DNA from: Chamaecyparis obtusa
Taxonomy: Eukaryota; Streptophyta; Pinopsida; Cupressales; Cupressaceae
DNA length: 64,000 nucleotides
Reading direction: 5' to 3'
NCBI GenBank assembly: GCA_027943335.1
Contig: BSBK01001538.1
Span: 1 to 64,000, forward strand
In this document: piece by piece, positions 22,331 to 34,382 of the stretch
How positions within the stretch are numbered: the stretch's first letter is position 1
Layout of the letters: every line of letters begins with the position of its first letter
Translations under genes and position numbers: made by a program
Notes under the pieces: model-generated
Told to the model about the DNA's origin: nothing
Seen by the model: the letters and a program-made list of their open reading frames with translations, nothing else
The model's database searches: none

Positions 22331-23640
22331 AGCGGGAGTATGATACAACCTCAAGATCATGGTAAAGTAGATCAATGCATAAGACCAATCTTATTAAGGT
22401 CAAAGAGGCAAAGAAATATCAATCCCCCAAGTGACTTAAGTCCTAATCAAATCCAAAACCAAGATAAAAGAGGCATCACTCAAAAGAGATAAAGGGAGGC
22501 ATGACCACTATCCTAGTAAGGTATTTCCTTGCTATGGATCATGCAGAGAGAAAGCATTAATGCAAAAGATGGCATTGGTAGTCTAGCAAGATGTGTTATG
22601 CAAGTCAACCCATCACAACAAAGGTGATCAATCCCTAAGGAAAGCATTGACTCCATTGAGGGATCTAAAAAAGAAGATTAGTTCTAAGGAAAACATTGTC
22701 TCCAAAGGGATCTAGGAAAGGAGGATAAGTTTAAGGATCTATCAAATAATGTATAGGGGCATGATAATGTAAAGATGAATGTAAGGAAAGTATTGTCTCC
22801 TTAGCCATATATATAAGAGATTGCTTTAAATCATTATGTGTGTGTGTGTTGTGTGTGTGAAAATGTGAAAAAAAAAGATTGAAATGTATTCCCTCACATT
22901 AAAGTGATTATAAATGCCTTAATAAGAGAAATGGATTTAAGAAAACATGCATGCACCCTACAAGAGACGTTTCCACTATGAGATGTCCCCAAGAAAGGTC
23001 AAACCAAAGGAAATGAATAGATTACAAAAGAGAGCACAAAAGGGATCTACTAGCTCTAGGGCCAGTTTGATCATATGATAAATCATGTGTATTATAATTG
23101 TATCAAAATGAACCTATCATCATTCCCCAAATGTAGTAGAACTACAAGCATAATGGAAGAATGACACATAAGAGATACAAAGAAGAGTATTTTTGGATCG
23201 ACATCGTAGAGACAAAAAAAATGGTAGCTATCATTTTGTGTCATCCCCAGTCAAACAACCCAAAGACACGTTTATGAACATTGGTATATGCACGACATAT
23301 AGAAGAAATAAGATATAAATATAGGAATGTCACAACAAGTCGATTCATTTATCACCTTGCACCAACAAAGCAACAAGGGTTGTCTAACGAAATATAAATA
23401 AAATATATAACAACAAGCGCACCATAGAAGAAGCACATTATAATAGGAAAACACAAAGGATCCACTACATAAGAGGAGATAATCAAGCATCTTGCCTCCC
23501 CCCCACCTCAATTTATATCATTTAGGGAAGGTGGGAAACATGCGAGAGGAGAAAAATCAAGCATGATAGATGGAACAATAGTCAGTTCCAAACAAGGACC
23601 ATGCACTAAGGATGAGTCAATTTGTTTGTTACTAGGATTA
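22331..23640 (-). other. noncoding tail of element 2
   Basis: No supported ORF. It contains a repeat of about 50 bp with AAGGAAARCATTG and GGGATCTA (22635-22800, about three loose units) and a short TG run at 22842-22860. RT, RNase H and integrase, which would normally precede a tail, are absent. Confidence 0.65.
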
Positions 23641-24282
23641 AGAAATAATTACTTTGTAAATATAGCAAGTAAATCATGATTATCATCAATAAGCTCATAC
23701 ATATCATTAGAATCACTACCATGAACATCATAATTTGTATTAGGAACATTTAAATCATCACCATCAAGAGTATCTTCTCCATCTAAGTTAATTGTAATAG
23801 AATATAAGATACGAATAGAATTATCACGTTTGTTCAATTTTTTTTTTTTTGATATTAAATTTCTTCATTGGACTATGAATAGGATGATCAAAGAGAAACA
23901 AAGCATCAATATGTATCTTAGTGGAGGAAAGGTTTTGGGAATCATGCTCACAAGCTTTAACATGACGTTTATCACAATGATCACAAGCACAATGATTACA
24001 TTTGGTTTTGTTTTGAATTTGGTTGGGTTTGGGATCAATCAACATTGAGTCCTTTTCTTCTTTAGGAGGAAGAATAGAAGACACCATACTAGGTTGAGAT
24101 ATAGCATATGCAGAACATTTATAGGATATAAAAGGTGGAACAAAAGCATATATAGGATATGTAGGAAGAAATCCTAGTTCGGGAACAACCTTAGCAATTC
24201 TAAACTCAAAAATCTTTTGGATTTTGAATTTTTGATCGTATATGAATAAATTGCCTTTACTAGGTTGAGATGGATAAGGCAT
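23640..24282 (-). pseudogene. post-protease segment with Cys/His cluster and acidic end
   Basis: Read leftwards from 24282, a 152-codon open stretch starts MPYPSQPSKGNLF. It contains the dense cluster CNHCACDHCDKRHVKACEHD (about residues 91-110), which could bind zinc, and a basic KKFNIKKKK end. A second frame below it (23837-23649) is acidic (DGEDTLDGDDLN, HGSDSNDMYELIDD). That acidic part sits where element 4 has its acidic spacer ORF. Stops and a frame change prevent a single product. I do not know its role. Confidence 0.5.
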
Positions 24283-24289
24283 GGAAGGC

Positions 24290-25319
24290 TAAAAGAAGTC
24301 AAGGTCAAAGTCCCTTTGAAGCGCTAAAGGCTGGTATAAACTATGATTAATCATGATGATTTCTCCATCATAGTGAAATTTCAAACACTTATGGATGAGA
24401 GAGACTATAGCTTTCATGGAGGTGATCCAAGGAAGACCAAGTCTAACTTGAAACTAATCAAAATTTGGGATGACAACAAAGGTGACATCTAATATTTTAT
24501 CACTAAGTTCTATGAGTAAAGCAATAGAACCATTGAAAGTTTTAATCATCATATTAGATTTTTTATATGAATCTTATTGCATTTGTCTAGTGTAAAGATG
24601 TTATTTATAAGTTATAACATTCACCATGCAAGTAGGATCTGTAAGGACACCACGAGAAAGAATAACATTAACTCTTGCAATAATGTAAAGAGGGCCATTA
24701 GGTGCTTTAATAGTCTCTTTGGGATCAAATTTAATGCAAATATTGGATTCAAGTTTAGGTTCAGATTGATTAATAAGGTTGAGAATATTGTTGGCTTTAG
24801 CACACTCAACATCATAGTCAACAATATGGGTGGAGGAAGAAGGTAAAGAGTGGGTAGACTCAATGGTATTGGTTGAATGAGAAGGAAAATGTTTGGTATA
24901 ATTTTGCAAGTTTTGGTTGGGAGGTGCAACCAAATTTTTTCCTTGATCATTAACACCCTCAACAGATATAATATTAGAATCAATGAGGTCTTGAATAATA
25001 TATTTCAAATGGAAATAGTTCTCAGTATCATGGTCGTGTTGATGATGGTATTAACTAAAAAAATTATGATCAAACGAATTGAGAAAAGGTTTGGATGTGT
25101 CAATTGGTTTAATAGGAGGAGGTGTTAAAACATTATCATTAATCAACATGACATTATGCAAAGATTCAACAAGTGGTGTAAATTTATAAGGTGTTAAAAC
25201 ACGACAAAGGAGCCATACCTTTAGATGTTGTTGCCACTTGCTCATCAATGTTGTTTGGTGAATTTTATATCTTGATAAAGCCCTTAGGTTTTTGAAACTT
25301 TTGAAAGGACTAAGATGCA
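24290..25319 (-). pseudogene. gag C-terminus and protease remnant of element 2
   Basis: A His-rich segment with YHHQHDHDTENYFHLK (about 25070-25020, read leftwards) stands where element 4 has its CEYHRIRGHKKNEC knuckle-like motif. It is followed by YIIQDLIDSNIISVEG. Further left comes a protease-like stretch with RLGLPWITSM and KCLKFHYDGEIIMI, matching LLGRLWIHEM and KFPYMGEEIMI of element 4. The open frame 25008-24601 (135 codons) covers the middle. The catalytic triad region is not clearly preserved, and stops break the frame. Confidence 0.6.
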
Positions 25320-26692
25320 ACATCACTCTTATCAACCAGAGCCATTGGAGTGGTGCTCTCAATTTGACTTACTTGAATTTGATAATTATGAAGCACTACA
25401 CACAATTGAGTAAAATAAGATAATTTAGAAAGCAACATCTCATCTCTAATATATTTTTGAAAATTAGTAATTAAAATACGTTGCACATCAATATCAGACA
25501 CATGATAAGAAATATGAGCATGCAAATGCTTAAATCTACCAATGAAATTAGACGCTTTTTATTTATCACCTTGTTTACAATGCATCAAACCAATCAAATA
25601 AATCTTAGGACCAATATTATTTTGAAACTATTGGATGAAAGCATGAGCAAGTTTTTGGAAGGAGTTAATGGAATTAGGAGGCAAAGAACAATATCATTGC
25701 AAGGCCTTGTCTTGAAAGGTTCCAGTAAACAATTTAGTCATGAAACTATGATAATGAGAAAAATCACTACACAATATTTGAAAGGTTTTTACATGATCCA
25801 AGGGATCACCTATACCATTGTAAGTCTCCAAATGAGGCATTTCCTTGTATTGAGGGATAAAAACATGGATGATGTCTAAGAACAAAGGACTAGCAATGTC
25901 ATATGTAGGAATGTTGAACTTAGATTGGGTCATGGGAGCAATTTGTTGTTGCAAGGATGAAACGTTTTAAGCAAGGCTATTAATAGTGGATTTAGTAGAA
26001 AGAGTGGTAGGAGATATGTTTTAAAATTTTGAACCATTATGGGAAATGGAAGGAATTGTAGAATATGAAAAAAGAAAATTATTGTAGGTAGGTATAAATG
26101 AAGGTCATGAAAGACATGGAACAGTTGAAGGAGGAGGAATAATAGGATTAGGAATGGTAGCATGTGTAGGATTGGTATGTTGAATGGATGTGGTCATAAC
26201 ATGTGGAGGATAAGTGGAGACACTAGGTATTGAGGTAGGAATAGGAATGGAAGTCTCAACACTAGTGAGAGGTTGAGTGAAACCAAGTTATTAGGCACCT
26301 GTTCTTATAGGTTTGACATTTTTATCAATAAGGTGAGAGATAGTACACAATATATTAACCCCATGTTCATCATTGTGAGTTAGTTTTATCAAACTATCAA
26401 CTAAGGAGATGGCCTCATGATTAGAATTTTCTTGTCCTAACCATTGCTCAAATTTTTCAAAGTCATGGGAAAGATTTTGCACTTGCATAGGAGGAACCCT
26501 TATAGTCTCATATTCATCATGAAAATAATTGGAAGAGTTGTTCTCAAATATGGTAGGAATGTCATTAGTAGCCATGTGTGTCTTATCATGAATCCTAGGA
26601 AACAAAGAGGACTCGGGAGCAAAGGAACCCATAAGGATACGACTTCTTCTAACTAAAATGCTATAAGTAGGACTTAATGTAGTGACACTCAT
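25320..26692 (-). pseudogene. gag: degenerate gag of element 2
   Basis: Starts at an ATG at 26692-26690 (MSVTTLSPTYS) and reads leftwards. The first open part ends near 26291. The gag domain proper is HLETYNGIGDPLDHVKTFQ followed by LCSDFSH and KLFTGTFQDKALQ (25880-25694). Beyond a stop it continues with YCSLPPNSINSFQKLAHAF and GRFKHLHAHISYHVSDIDVQ. This is the usual retrotransposon gag order. At least three in-frame stops are visible, one of them at a position where the family has Trp. It pairs with copy 1 at 90-1579. Confidence 0.8.
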
Positions 26693-26889
26693 GCATAATA
26701 AAATGAAAGAGAGATAAATCAAATAAATGTAAATATTTACAAGGAAGGGAGATATACAAACATTCAATAATTTTATGCAAAATAAACTAAGCATAATTGC
26801 ACATGAAACTAATGAAGAGAAAATATAACTATCAAACATGAAAAACAATGCACAAAGGGAATCTAACAATAAAATCAGAATGGAAATGT

Positions 26890-26907
26890 CATAGGTCGGG
26901 TTCACTA
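26890..26907 (-). other. primer binding site region of element 2
   Basis: On the minus strand the 5' LTR end is followed by TTTG and TAGTGAACCCGACC. Copy 1 has TGGTGAACC at the same place, so the second base is probably mutated. Primer tRNA not assigned. Confidence 0.5.
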
Positions 26908-26911
26908 CAAA

Positions 26912-28313
26912 TGGACATTGTGAAAAGGTAAGCAATGCAAAGGGTTAGATTACTCCTCCTTTTCAAACTTACACATTTGGAAGGAAAATATCCTAATAGG
27001 CTCAAGTAGATCCTAAGCACTAAACGAGACAATAATCTTTTGTTGAATATGTAAATTGTGAAATGAAATGAGGAGAGGGAAAATGAATATGATGATGCAA
27101 TATAAAAGGCTAAATAGAGAAGTATAGTCAAATAAAGAAAACATAGATTGATAAATGATTACTAGAAACCTAAAATGACTTGAATTAGCATCTAGATAGT
27201 GAAACTGACCTATGGTATAAAATACAACCAAAAATACATGGTATAAAATGTTTAAAACATTTTGTTCCTAGATACAAAATGTTTTTCATTATGTTCTCGG
27301 TGTGTTTGGCTGACAATTGTAAAGTTGCTCCATTAGATCCCGATTTGTCCACAAAAGTTTTGGTAGTTGCGTCACTTGTTCCTGCACACAAAAATTTGGG
27401 AAAAAAGGTTATGGGAAGGGGTTTGCCTTATTCAAACCCCTTTTTACAAATCAACCTTGAAAATAAATTAAAATTGCATAAAGGAATGCATGTAAAAAGG
27501 TAAATATTTGATTCACCTTAATTCTACCTTCATGGATGGATGTAGAAATCACTCATATTCCTGAAGATTGTTGATTATTCCTTGAATTGAAGGTGTTGAC
27601 CTTGGAATATATAAATAAATAAGGTATTCCCTAAAAAATTCATGTATCTATGAATGTCACTCCTATATCTTCAATGTTTCTATGTTTGATAATCACTTGC
27701 TATGAAAGAATAATGTTTATGGATGGAAGAAAGTATCTTCTAGCTTGATTGTGAAATAATCTACTTGGAATTTATGGGAAATAATATTGCTACAATGGGG
27801 AATATTTCATTCAAATTTTCCTTGGATGCTTGAAGAAAGACTAGATCTTGGATCCTTGCCTTCAAATCTTGAATCCACCTTGAATGCTCGAGTGCTTGAT
27901 TGCTTGTAACATAGACTTGATTACATGAATAATGGACCTTGGTTACAAAAATTAGGAGAGATGGGTTTTTATATTCCTCTCAAACACTTTAATATTCAAA
28001 ATTAAGCCAGGCCAACCAAGGGACCTAAGTTTCCACCAAAACACTAACACAGGGCTCCAGGCCAAATTTGAGCCAAAATAGGTAGGTACATAACATTTCA
28101 AACTTTATGTATCTGGGTACAAAACATTTGAAACATCTTATACCTAGGAGAATGAGCCCTAATTTTACCTAGGTGTCGAGATGATGAGGTAGACGTGGGA
28201 AAAGAAGAATCAGGTTGCTAGGATCAAGCTTAACAAATATTAGATCTTAAATTTTTTAAAATGGGGCCTAATAGAGCATCCAATTATGGATGCTAACTTT
28301 TTAGGATGATACA
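26912..28313 (-). repeat. 5' LTR of element 2
   Basis: Plus-strand TGGACATTGTGAAAAGG to TTTTAGGATGATACA, 1402 bp, collinear with 20919-22315. On the minus strand it begins TGTATCATCC. The TATA region of the other LTR is altered here (TTTTTATATTCC). Confidence 0.85.
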
Positions 28314-28484
28314 ATTTATATTTAGAATATGAAACTAAATTGAATGGATTCAAGATCCGTTAAAAAGAGAATCAATATAATAATGCAAAGGAATACAAAG
28401 TAAGTTGTCAAGGAGTTGGGTAACACTTAAATAACTCTAACTAGAAATTAAGAATATTTTTCTATTTTTATATCTAAAAGATGT
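28314..28484 (+). repeat. host ~340-bp repeat, second copy, piece 2
   Basis: ATTTATATTTAGAATATG and CTCTAACTAGAAATTAAG match 20555-20720 of the intact copy. It ends with GATGT, the left target duplication of element 3. Confidence 0.8.
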
Positions 28485-28885
28485 TGTGAGGCCTCACCCT
28501 GACTCGTCATAGAACTACTAATTCATTCGCATTTTGATACTTTATGTTTTGATACTTTGATACACATTTTGATCATTCTGACAGAGACTCATGATGTTAT
28601 GTTTTATGATGATGACTACATTATGCGGACTATATTTTGATGTGGATTAGAACCTAGAACATATGATTAATTTTGGTTATACATGCTTAGATATGTGATT
28701 TGATGAGGAAGATTTAATCATGATTAGATTTGATTGTTTCATGGATTATGCTTTAAGTTAGGAAGTAGCATGGATGATATGTCATGATGATTTATGAAGA
28801 TACTACATGTTTAAACATTATTGAATGAAAATTGTGATTATGAATTGAATTCTGCATATTGATTAATGTTGCTAATTATGAATTC

Positions 28886-29257
<372 letters not shown>

Positions 29258-31250
29258 CATGTGATTTTATTGCCTTGGACTACTGATGCTCGAGTTTAGT
29301 GTGCAGGAAAGAGAACCATGAAATTATTCAAAGAATCAGGGCTAAACACATGTGAATTAAGTAAGCCAAGGTTTAATACAATAAGAGATTGAAACCTTGT
29401 TGTAATGTGATCCTTGTTGTAAACGTATGTTGAATGTATGTTAATAATTCAGATTCATGTTGTTAATTGGACATGTCAATTGTGAATGTGATGCGTTATT
29501 CATGGTGTCACTTGACACTTGTATTGTACATGTGGATGGTGACATATCAAATTAGGGCTTGGGCAAGAATCACCTAACCTTATAGGGTATTATATTAGTC
29601 TCACTTGCATGTAGGTGTCTTGTAGGGATCACATCAAGTTGGAACTCGGATTTGGACTTTAGGGGTACTTTAGATGGGTAAAAAATAACCCTAAAGTGTA
29701 GTTTTGGCCTAAATTAGCTAACCCTAGGTGGGTACCTTGGGTTGGGGGCTAGTTTTTACCTATGGGAAAGCCTAGATCACCATTATGGCCCTCCAAAAAG
29801 CCTACTTTTCAAAAGTGGCGAAAATGGAGGTGGCCACATGCATTCTAACTTGTTCCATACTCCTTACTAAACCCACAATTAAGAGGGGGGACAAGAGGGA
29901 AAACCAAAGACTTAGTGTCATGTCTCATTTAATGCTAGATGTTGAGTACATTTTTAGAGGTATTTTTAGAGGGCTTGGAGAGACTTAGTGGGTTTTCACC
30001 CACTCTCTAATTGTAGAGACAATTAGGGTTGGAGAAAGGAAAAAGACAAAAGGATAAGGAGCTCTTCTCAACTATCTCTTGCCATTTTGCTTGGACCTAG
30101 GTTGGTGAATTCTTGCCATGGATAAATGCTCTTGCATTTTAGTTTTGTGTATTGTTGTTTTAGATGAGCATGTAAATTTTGTATGGTGTTCTTGCATGTA
30201 AATCTTGTTATCTTTGTGTTGAGTTGGGGATTGCATTTGGGATTTGTATCATTCTTTATTTCTTTAGTTTTGGGAGTTTTGTTCATGGGATTTTAAGGCA
30301 TTACTCACCCTTTGGGAAGGGAAGAAGTGGCCTTGGGTGAAGGGGTTAGTTGGGCTCTCCATTGTAGTGAGAATCTCTTCTCTTAGAGAAGAGGGAAAAT
30401 TTCATGGGGTATGGGCTCCATGAAGCCATTTTGTATTCTTACATCTCGAGCATGTTAATAAGGAAAGCTTGTGTATGGAAAATTGATAATGTAGCCTTTG
30501 AAAGGGCAAGGAAATACTCTTGTTGGAAATGTAATAAGTTGGCATTCTCCTCCTTGGAAAAGCCCACCTTCACCCTACTTCAATGGGTTTGAAAAACTCA
30601 TCTGTAGAGGCCTTGGATGGGAGGTGAGCTCTCCATGGTTTTCCCCTTTTCATTTGCAGGTTTTGGAGCCATGTTCTTATGGGAAAAGCTCTTGGAAAGG
30701 TCTCCTTTGGGTGTCATATTGAAGCAAAAATGTATTGTGTTGTTGTAATCTTGATACCACTCCAAGACTTGTATATTTGTAACATTGTATTTGATGCCTC
30801 TTAAGTCTTGAAAGGAAGGTCTTTGGTTCTCTTTGTAATAAATTCATTGTGCAATGTTGTATATTTACTCAAAACTATAGCTTTCTTATTACTTATTGTA
30901 TTGAGAATCAATGGAATTCAATGTGGAAATCTTGCTTGAAGTTGAAAAGTAGTGTTCTCAAGTTTTGTTAAAACAACCTCTCATCAACATTTTAATTCAA
31001 TACTATGTAGAATTAGTAATCATGTTGGGAATAACAAGGAGAAAGAATATTCAATAGTTTAGTTGAATTAATGTTAATGGTAGCCTTTATTTGAAAGTAT
31101 TACTCTAAATCAATAAACAAGTTCTATCATATCCTTAGTATACTTCCAAACCAAGTAAAGCTTACATTGTCATGGTTATCAATAGATAAAATCAAACAAA
31201 AAAATATAAGTGTCAAACAAAAAAAAAAACTCTTAAGAAAATGGCAAATA

Positions 31251-31312
31251 GAGACCTACGGGTCTCTAGAAAATGTATGGGAAAAACTCCCATACATTTT
31301 CCTTTGCCATAG
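31251..31312 (+). promoter_or_regulatory. paired hairpins in the 5' LTR
   Basis: Hairpin A: GAGACC-TACG-GGTCTC (31251-31266). Hairpin B: a 13-bp perfect stem, GAAAATGTATGGG (31269-31281) with CCCATACATTTTC (31289-31301). They are followed by CTTTGCCATAGTCAAT. Further copies are at 40186-40236 and 40784-40833, and a related module is at 48384-48445 in the solo LTR. It may act in RNA (R region, 3' end formation) or as a protein site. Confidence 0.65.
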
Positions 31313-31597
31313 TCAATAAAAAAATCATTTATTCCCCACTTGGCAAATGAACAATACAAAAATAATAGACTATAATATATTTCTCATTCAATTTTGTTGG
31401 TGGGACCCACCCGGGTCACCACCCCAAAAGAGCCTTTTTAAGGCCTTCAAATTTTTTTTTTTTATATAAACAAACTATAATAAACAAATTTGCCTTTTAT
31501 AAAAATAAAATAATAATAATAATAATAATAACCCCTTCACAAAATAGACATTACCTTGTGCATAAATTTCATTTTGTTAAATTTCAAATATATCTAT

Positions 31598-31770
31598 TAT
31601 GGGGGGAATCTTGGGCCCCACGTCCCCTGTGGGCACGCTGCCCTTGGCAATCGGCCCCCTGCGGTTGTAGGGTACTGCACTCCCATGGCACTGTCATGAT
31701 AGGCGGTACGCTGCAGCGTAGTGGTACCGCGCTGTCGGGCGGTGCAGGCCCAGTCCCTTTGGGACTTAAA
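31598..31770 (+). repeat. GC-rich island of the LTR
   Basis: A clearly GC-rich block in AT-rich surroundings, with imperfect repeats of GGTACYGC and CACTGYC (GGTACTGCACTCC, GGTACGCTGCAGCG, GGTACCGCGCTGTC). It ends CAGTCCCTTTGGGACTTAAA, itself a small hairpin. Counterparts are at 40545-40720 and 42455-42630. Confidence 0.8.
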
Positions 31771-32959
31771 ACAAAAAAAAAAACTTTTGCGCATGGTCTT
31801 TTTAAATTTTTTATTTTTATTTTATTTTTTAGTTTTATATATTAATAAATATATTTGTTAATTAATAAATATATTATTAATTAATGTTTTATTTTATTTC
31901 TGATTTAGCTTAATTAAATTCTTTAATAATACTTAACCTTGTTAATTTAATTAGTTAATAGTTAATTGAGTTTTTAATAGTTAATTGGTTTATGAATTAT
32001 AATTGATTTTTAATTAATTTAAATTATATGAGTATGTTATTGGTATGTGTTAATAAATGGGTAATATAGTTTGTATAATTGATATTGTTAGTAAATTTTA
32101 TTTTATTTATTTTAAATTAAATGTAATTTAATATTATGTTAATAAATTTGTTTAGCTATTATTTAGTTAATTAAATTTATTTTAATATATAATTATGATG
32201 TTTTAATAAATGATTTTTAATGACTTAATGTATTTATAATGTTGACATTAGGCTTAAATAAATGATATTAGTATATCTAAAATTCATTTATGATTTGGTT
32301 ACTATATTATAATGAATTGTTCAGTTAAGTCTAATTTTGGTTATAAATTCGATCATTATGTTATATTCTTTTGGCAAAATTAGTTCAACTAAGTTAAGCT
32401 TATTGGTTAGTGAGAGGTATCGACTACTTTATTTAATTTCAAAGTAGATTAGGTTTTGCTTGTGGTTGAACTACACCCACTCCTATGGGGGGGTCCGATT
32501 CAAATAATTGACATATAATTAGGGTGTAACTCTAATAAATATATGTTCCAGGAACATTGCTTAAATATATAATCTTATGCAGTACCTCCAGGTTATGGAG
32601 GAACGAACCTTGGTCGATGATTAATTAAAAGATGTTATAGTAAGAACCTAAATATGGATCGACAGATTAGTAACCTTAACATGTTAAGGAGTCCACTACA
32701 AAACTATACCTAAAGGATTAAACTTTTCCTACGTATCCAATTATATAGCAATGACCATGAATTTAATTTGTTAGATCATCATCACCGTGTTACACTCCTA
32801 CGCACTCATCTAGGGTTTAACACCTCAGAATAAGTAAACCCCTAGGTTATGGTTGACCTATCTTTAGTCGACTTAGTCTTGAAACGTTGAACATTACTAT
32901 CAAACAACTAGTCCTCAAAATTTTTTGTTGTTGGTTTTTTTTTTTTTGGGCATGACATT

Positions 32960-32972
32960 TGGTATCAGAGCC
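32960..32972 (+). other. primer binding site, initiator-Met type
   Basis: TGGTATCAGAGCC lies 2 bp after the LTR end. It is the standard plant retrotransposon site complementary to the 3' end of tRNA-iMet. Confidence 0.95.
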
Positions 32973-33038
32973 AAGTTTCAACATTGGAACCTAAACCCAT
33001 TATGTTTCAACTCACCTAAACTTAAACTATTATGTAGG

Positions 33039-34380
33039 ATGCCTGTCATCACACGAGCTGGCCGATGAGGCAGGAGTCGTAGAGCTGCACATGTTGGTAC
33101 AGGACAGGGGGTGGACCACCTCCACCACCTTAGAACCCTAACCAGGATATCCTAGATGTCCTCCAGAATCTGATTGGGGTGATTCAATAGAGACTTCCAC
33201 CCATAGTCCTACAACCAAAGTAGAAGATTCCCGAAATGGAAGCACAGATCCCAGGAGGTGATAGAGCAGTTAGCAAAGAGAGGAGTAGGAGTCCTCCACC
33301 CAGGCTTGTTGAGGGTCATGGTGATCATGAGGGTGAGTTAGTTCATCAGTTAGAGGTACCACCCAAGCATGAGATACGAGTCAGAGAGAGACCCCCTAGA
33401 GATGTTGGAGATGAGATCCAAGAGTTATTATGACTCCAGCCACCTTTGTTCTTGGGATCCACTAATGGGTTAGTAGCAGAGACCTAGTTACAGAGTTTAC
33501 AATGATGCTTTGGATTACACCCTTATGGGAGTAATCTAGAGGCACAACTTGCAATCCATCTCCTATGAGAGAAGGCCTCCACTTGATGGCAGCAGGAGGA
33601 GTCCATTGGAGGAGTGGATATTGACACACTCACTTGGGAGTCTTTTGTGGCCCATTTCCAAGAGAGATACCTCTCTGAGCATTTCAGATAGAGATAGATA
33701 GAGGAGTTCCATGATCTCCAGTAGAGAGGTCTCATAGTGACCCAGTATGAGAGTCAATTTCTCAAGCTCCTTCCATACGTGGATTATATGAAGGATGAGA
33801 AACTATGTATCCATCATTTCATTAAGGGACATAACATGTCTCTTTAGGGTACATTACATCTAGCCTTTCCTACCACATTCAAAGATACAATTGAGATGAC
33901 ACTTGTTGCCGAGGATATTTGTACTAGACAGGAGTCTCAGGATTGGTCTCAGCACCGAAACCCCTCATCCTAGTAGTCAGGACAATAAAGACCCTCTTGG
34001 AAGGGGAAACATAATCATTCAGTAGGATCCTTTAAGGGTTAACAGTCTTAGCAATAGGGATCTCAACAGGATTCTAAACAGAGGCACTCATAGGGTTATC
34101 AGGGCTCTAAACCCAAATAGTGGTAGTCTTAGGGGCCTAAACAGGATCAGAGGATATAGACCCCTTAGACATAGTTAGCTAGGACTCAACAGACCTCTAG
34201 GGGAAAATACAGTGGTTCCAGTAGGACTGGAGGATCACAGAAGCCTAGGACACAAGGAGCACAAATTCATACCCAAGGGCCATGTACACTTGTGATGGTA
34301 TGGGTCATATAGTGAGAGAGTGCCCACAGGGACAGTCAGCTGTGGTCAGAGAGGGGCTACCTCATAGCCTATAATTGGAG
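33039..34380 (+). pseudogene. gag: degenerate gag of element 3
   Basis: An ATG at 33039 opens MPVITRAGR and meets a stop at once. The capsid-like part is visible at about 33615-33880 (DIDTLTWESFVAHFQERYL, YESQFLKLLPYVDYMKDEKL, GTLHLAFPTTFKDTIEMT). A Gln/Ser-rich linker (33960-34220) is full of TAG stops. Then comes a decayed knuckle CDGMGHIVRECP at about 34292 in which the first Cys of CX2CX4HX4C is missing. More than ten stops, mostly TAG, exclude a product. Confidence 0.8.
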
Positions 34381-34382
34381 AT

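Larger units (their letters stand above)
20919..28313 (-). mobile_element. element 2: Tat-like LTR element lacking RT and integrase, 7.4 kb
   Basis: LTRs at 20919-22315 and 26912-28313 flank a 4.6-kb interior coding on the minus strand. It has a polypurine tract inside the left (3') LTR and a TGG-type primer site inside the right (5') LTR. The flanks GCTTA and ATTTA are a weakened target duplication (3 of 5). LTR similarity is clearly lower than in elements 1 and 3 (roughly 85-88% by eye), so it is the oldest datable insertion. Only gag, a protease-like segment and a Cys/His-rich acidic segment can be recognised. The gag-protease layout resembles element 4 (see IQDLIDSNIISVEG here and VQDLIDNGTITIEG there). 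Confidence 0.85.

Noticed and set aside
29785..30722. ORFs in the 5' LTR of element 3 with counterparts at 38721-39522
   Set aside because: The duplication is that of the LTR pair itself; several frames are equally preserved, which is sequence identity and not coding selection.
31558..31845. ORFs over the GC-rich LTR islands (also 40485-40763)
   Set aside because: They recur only because the LTR is repeated; sequence differs between copies without keeping the frame, and no protein motif is present.
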